Source: Janthinobacterium lividum (GTDB taxonomy: Bacteria > Pseudomonadota > Gammaproteobacteria > Steroidobacterales > Steroidobacteraceae). Taken from it: a DNA stretch of 7,731 bases. A program made the position numbers and the translations under genes. The notes under the pieces were generated by a model. The model ran no database searches. It was not told where the DNA came from and saw only the letters and a program-made list of their open reading frames with translations. Location of the stretch: NCBI GenBank assembly GCA_943327025.2, contig CALPVO020000097.1, positions 1 through 7,731 on the forward strand. Reading direction: 5' to 3'. Shown here one piece after another: positions 6,324-7,731 of the stretch. Numbering within the stretch: the first letter of the stretch is position 1; every line of letters starts with the position of its first letter.

Positions 6324-7384
6324 GGCTGCCCCTCGGTTCGGGGCTCCTTGCGGCGCCTAGGGGCACCCTTTTTACGGCTGCCCGAAACACCGCGACCACG
6401 GGCCAAAAAACGTGACAGGTTACGTTCGCTGACGCGGGCACGACGCCACGCGTCTTGGGCGCGGGCCAGTTCGTGGATCGGACGGGACGACTGGCCCACC
6501 CAGAGCGCCGCCCATAACACGGTACCGGCCGAGGCCTGAGCGTGACCGACCAAATAGGTACCTACACCCAGCGTCGCCACCAATGCGCCGCCGGTCATCA
6601 GCATTCCCAGCCCCTCCAAGGCCCCACTGGCTTGCGCAGCGTCGACCATGCCAATGCTGAGCTTGCGTCCACGGCGGTCGAGATTTTTCACCGCCCGGGT
6701 ATCTACATCAGCGGAATTTCCGGAACCGGCATCCAGGGTGCGCGCCACGCTCGCCGCCATGCGCGCACGTTGCTGTCGAGCATTGGTCGCACGGGCCTCC
6801 AAGTGCAGGCCCACCCACCATTGGGCGGCCAAGCCGAACAACAACGGCCCCATCGCGGCCAAAGCCAATGGCCAAGCAACGACCGCCAGCGCCACCGTGA
6901 CCACCGCCAAGGCGGTCACGTTGGCAAAGGAACGGGCCTTGACACGACCATGCCACCGGGAGAGCGCCGTGGTGTCGCCGAGCAAACGCACCAGCAGAGA
7001 GCCCCGGCCCGCCGTATCCGGCTCCGCCTCAGGAGACGGGGACACGACTGGAGTTCCCTTGTCGGTGCCCTCGGCATCGGCGGACAACCAGCAGCGCAAC
7101 ACCCGCGAACGGACGCGGCGCGCATAGTGCTGCCCGAAACGCTCACCCAGTGGGCGCTGCCAGCCACGCGCAATGGCGGACACTAAAACGAGCGACAAAC
7201 CCCAAACCAACCAACTGACACCCAGCTGCTGAACCGCCACCGGCCCGCCTACCAACACCGCATCAAACGCGTGTCGAATGCCCAATGCCAGACCAAACAA
7301 GGCACCGAGTTCGGCACAGGCCAACAGCGTCAACTGAATGAACCAGCCCCGACGGGGACCGCCATTGGGGAGGGGAAGCTGCAT
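6320..7384 (-). CDS. ABC-exporter-type transmembrane domain protein lacking the ATPase domain
   Basis: A 354-residue membrane protein with about six hydrophobic segments, near residues 14-37, 52-72, 153-172, 174-192, 256-280 and 282-298. It resembles the membrane half of type I ABC exporters: the cytoplasmic loop has GSLLVRLLGDTTALSRWHGR (128-147), and the segment ELARAQDAWRRARVSERNLSRFL (305-327) matches the usual end of such a domain. An ATPase domain of roughly 200-250 residues would normally follow. Here the protein ends within 27 residues in a basic tail rich in Arg, Lys and Gly, with no Walker A, LSGGQ or Walker B motif. A low-complexity insert at about 101-127 lengthens the loop after the second helix. 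The ATG at 7384 overlaps the upstream stop (TAATG) and is preferred over the TTG at 7396. An ATPase partner could be encoded upstream outside the window, or the protein may not transport. Substrate unknown. Confidence 0.75.
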   Translation of the reverse strand: MQLPLPNGGPRRGWFIQLTLLACAELGALFGLALGIRHAFDAVLVGGPVAVQQLGVSWLVWGLSLVLVSAIARGWQRPLGERFGQHYARRVRSRVLRCWLSADAEGTDKGTPVVSPSPEAEPDTAGRGSLLVRLLGDTTALSRWHGRVKARSFANVTALAVVTVALAVVAWPLALAAMGPLLFGLAAQWWVGLHLEARATNARQQRARMAASVARTLDAGSGNSADVDTRAVKNLDRRGRKLSIGMVDAAQASGALEGLGMLMTGGALVATLGVGTYLVGHAQASAGTVLWAALWVGQSSRPIHELARAQDAWRRARVSERNLSRFLARGRGVSGSRKKGAPRRRKEPRTEGQP

Positions 7385-7731
7385 TAGGCCGCGCAACCCG
7401 CTTCCAAGGCGAGGGTGGCGTCATGGACTTGGCGAGCGGCGGCGTACAGGTCGCGCGCAGCCTTCGCCCCGCCGAGGGCGGCAAGGCCCAACACCGGCAG
7501 ACCCGTGGCCTCTGCGGCTTCACGGCTGGCAAGCGGTGCAGCGGTGAGCAAACCCGTGACCGCCTCAACACGCAACCCGCGCTGCTCCAACCAGTCTACG
7601 CCGGCGGCCGCGCCCATGGCGTCTTGGGCGGCGAACACCAGGGCATTGAAGTAAGTGCTGGCTTGGGGACAATCGAGCACTGCTGCTGTTTCCGCCTGCA
7701 GCAGACCATCCGCCACCTCCAGGACCACCAC
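7384..7731 (-). CDS. Unrecognised protein, C-terminal fragment at right edge
   Basis: The frame is open to the window edge, so only the last 115 residues are visible; the GTG codon at the edge is unlikely to be the real start. I do not recognise the family. The fragment starts with a hydrophobic strand and acidic turn (VVLEVADGLLQAETAAVL). It continues with alternating short hydrophobic strands and helices (ALVFAAQDAMGAAAGVDWLEQRGLRVEAVTGLL, then ATGLPVLGLAALGG) that look like a Rossmann-like or P-loop type alpha/beta fold. No ABC signature (LSGGQ), Walker B plus switch His, or other ABC-ATPase landmark is visible, so it is probably not the ATPase missing from the downstream gene. The final third is alanine-rich and helical (AKAARDLYAAARQVHDATLALEAG). 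Its TAA stop overlaps the next gene's ATG by one base, so the two are translationally coupled and probably functionally linked. Confidence 0.7.
   Translation of the reverse strand: MVVLEVADGLLQAETAAVLDCPQASTYFNALVFAAQDAMGAAAGVDWLEQRGLRVEAVTGLLTAAPLASREAAEATGLPVLGLAALGGAKAARDLYAAARQVHDATLALEAGCAA

Noticed and set aside
7385..7396. TTG start at 7396 for the exporter-like protein
   Set aside because: It adds four residues and overlaps the upstream gene by 13 bases; the ATG at 7384 forms a standard TAATG coupled junction.
1..7731. CRISPR arrays, tRNA or rRNA genes, insertion sequences, attachment sites
   Set aside because: I saw no regularly spaced repeats, no cloverleaf or rRNA-like stretches, no transposase or integrase motifs and no long terminal inverted repeats on either strand by eye.

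Overview
The window is about 7.7 kb of GC-rich DNA from a Gram-negative bacterium, most likely a beta- or gammaproteobacterium. That assignment is inferred from the gene content: a CGFS monothiol glutaredoxin of the GrxD type, a DUF1289 Fe-S protein, an OprP/OprO-type outer-membrane porin, a standalone PuuD-like membrane protein and a GAF-PAS-PAS-GGDEF-EAL protein. No tRNA, rRNA, CRISPR array, transposase or integrase is visible, and coding is dense (six complete and two partial genes).

Layout from left to right. (1) Positions 1-449, minus strand: a short operon with a DUF1289 protein (TTG start) followed by the start of grxD, which runs off the left edge. A good sigma70-like promoter (TTGAAG, 17 bp, CATAAT) sits just upstream at 489-517. 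(2) Positions 632-1240, plus strand: a five-helix PuuD-like membrane protein, closed by a textbook intrinsic terminator at 1296-1325. (3) Positions 1384-4128, minus strand: a 914-residue cyclic-di-GMP protein converging on gene 2. Its GGDEF motif and inhibitory RxxD site are intact, and its EAL domain looks largely intact. (4) Positions 4129-4257: a structured gap with a large inverted repeat just after the porin stop codon, and an RNA fold that would bury the ribosome binding site and TTG start of the cyclic-di-GMP gene. A five-codon reading frame with its own good ribosome binding site covers the 5' arm of that fold. (5) Positions 4258-7731, minus strand: a tightly coupled operon. It holds the end of an unrecognised gene, an ABC-exporter-type membrane domain without its ATPase, a cytoplasmic alpha/beta hydrolase and an OprP-type porin, joined by TAATG, GTGA and TGATG junctions.

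How the parts may work together is inference. The right-hand operon puts an inner-membrane transport-like domain, a soluble hydrolase and an outer-membrane channel under shared expression, which suggests a pathway handling one compound across the envelope. The cyclic-di-GMP protein follows on the same strand but has its own leader, so it may be regulated separately. The two points most worth a second look are the start-codon-burying leader with its mini-ORF, and the ATPase-less exporter half in a porin/hydrolase operon.
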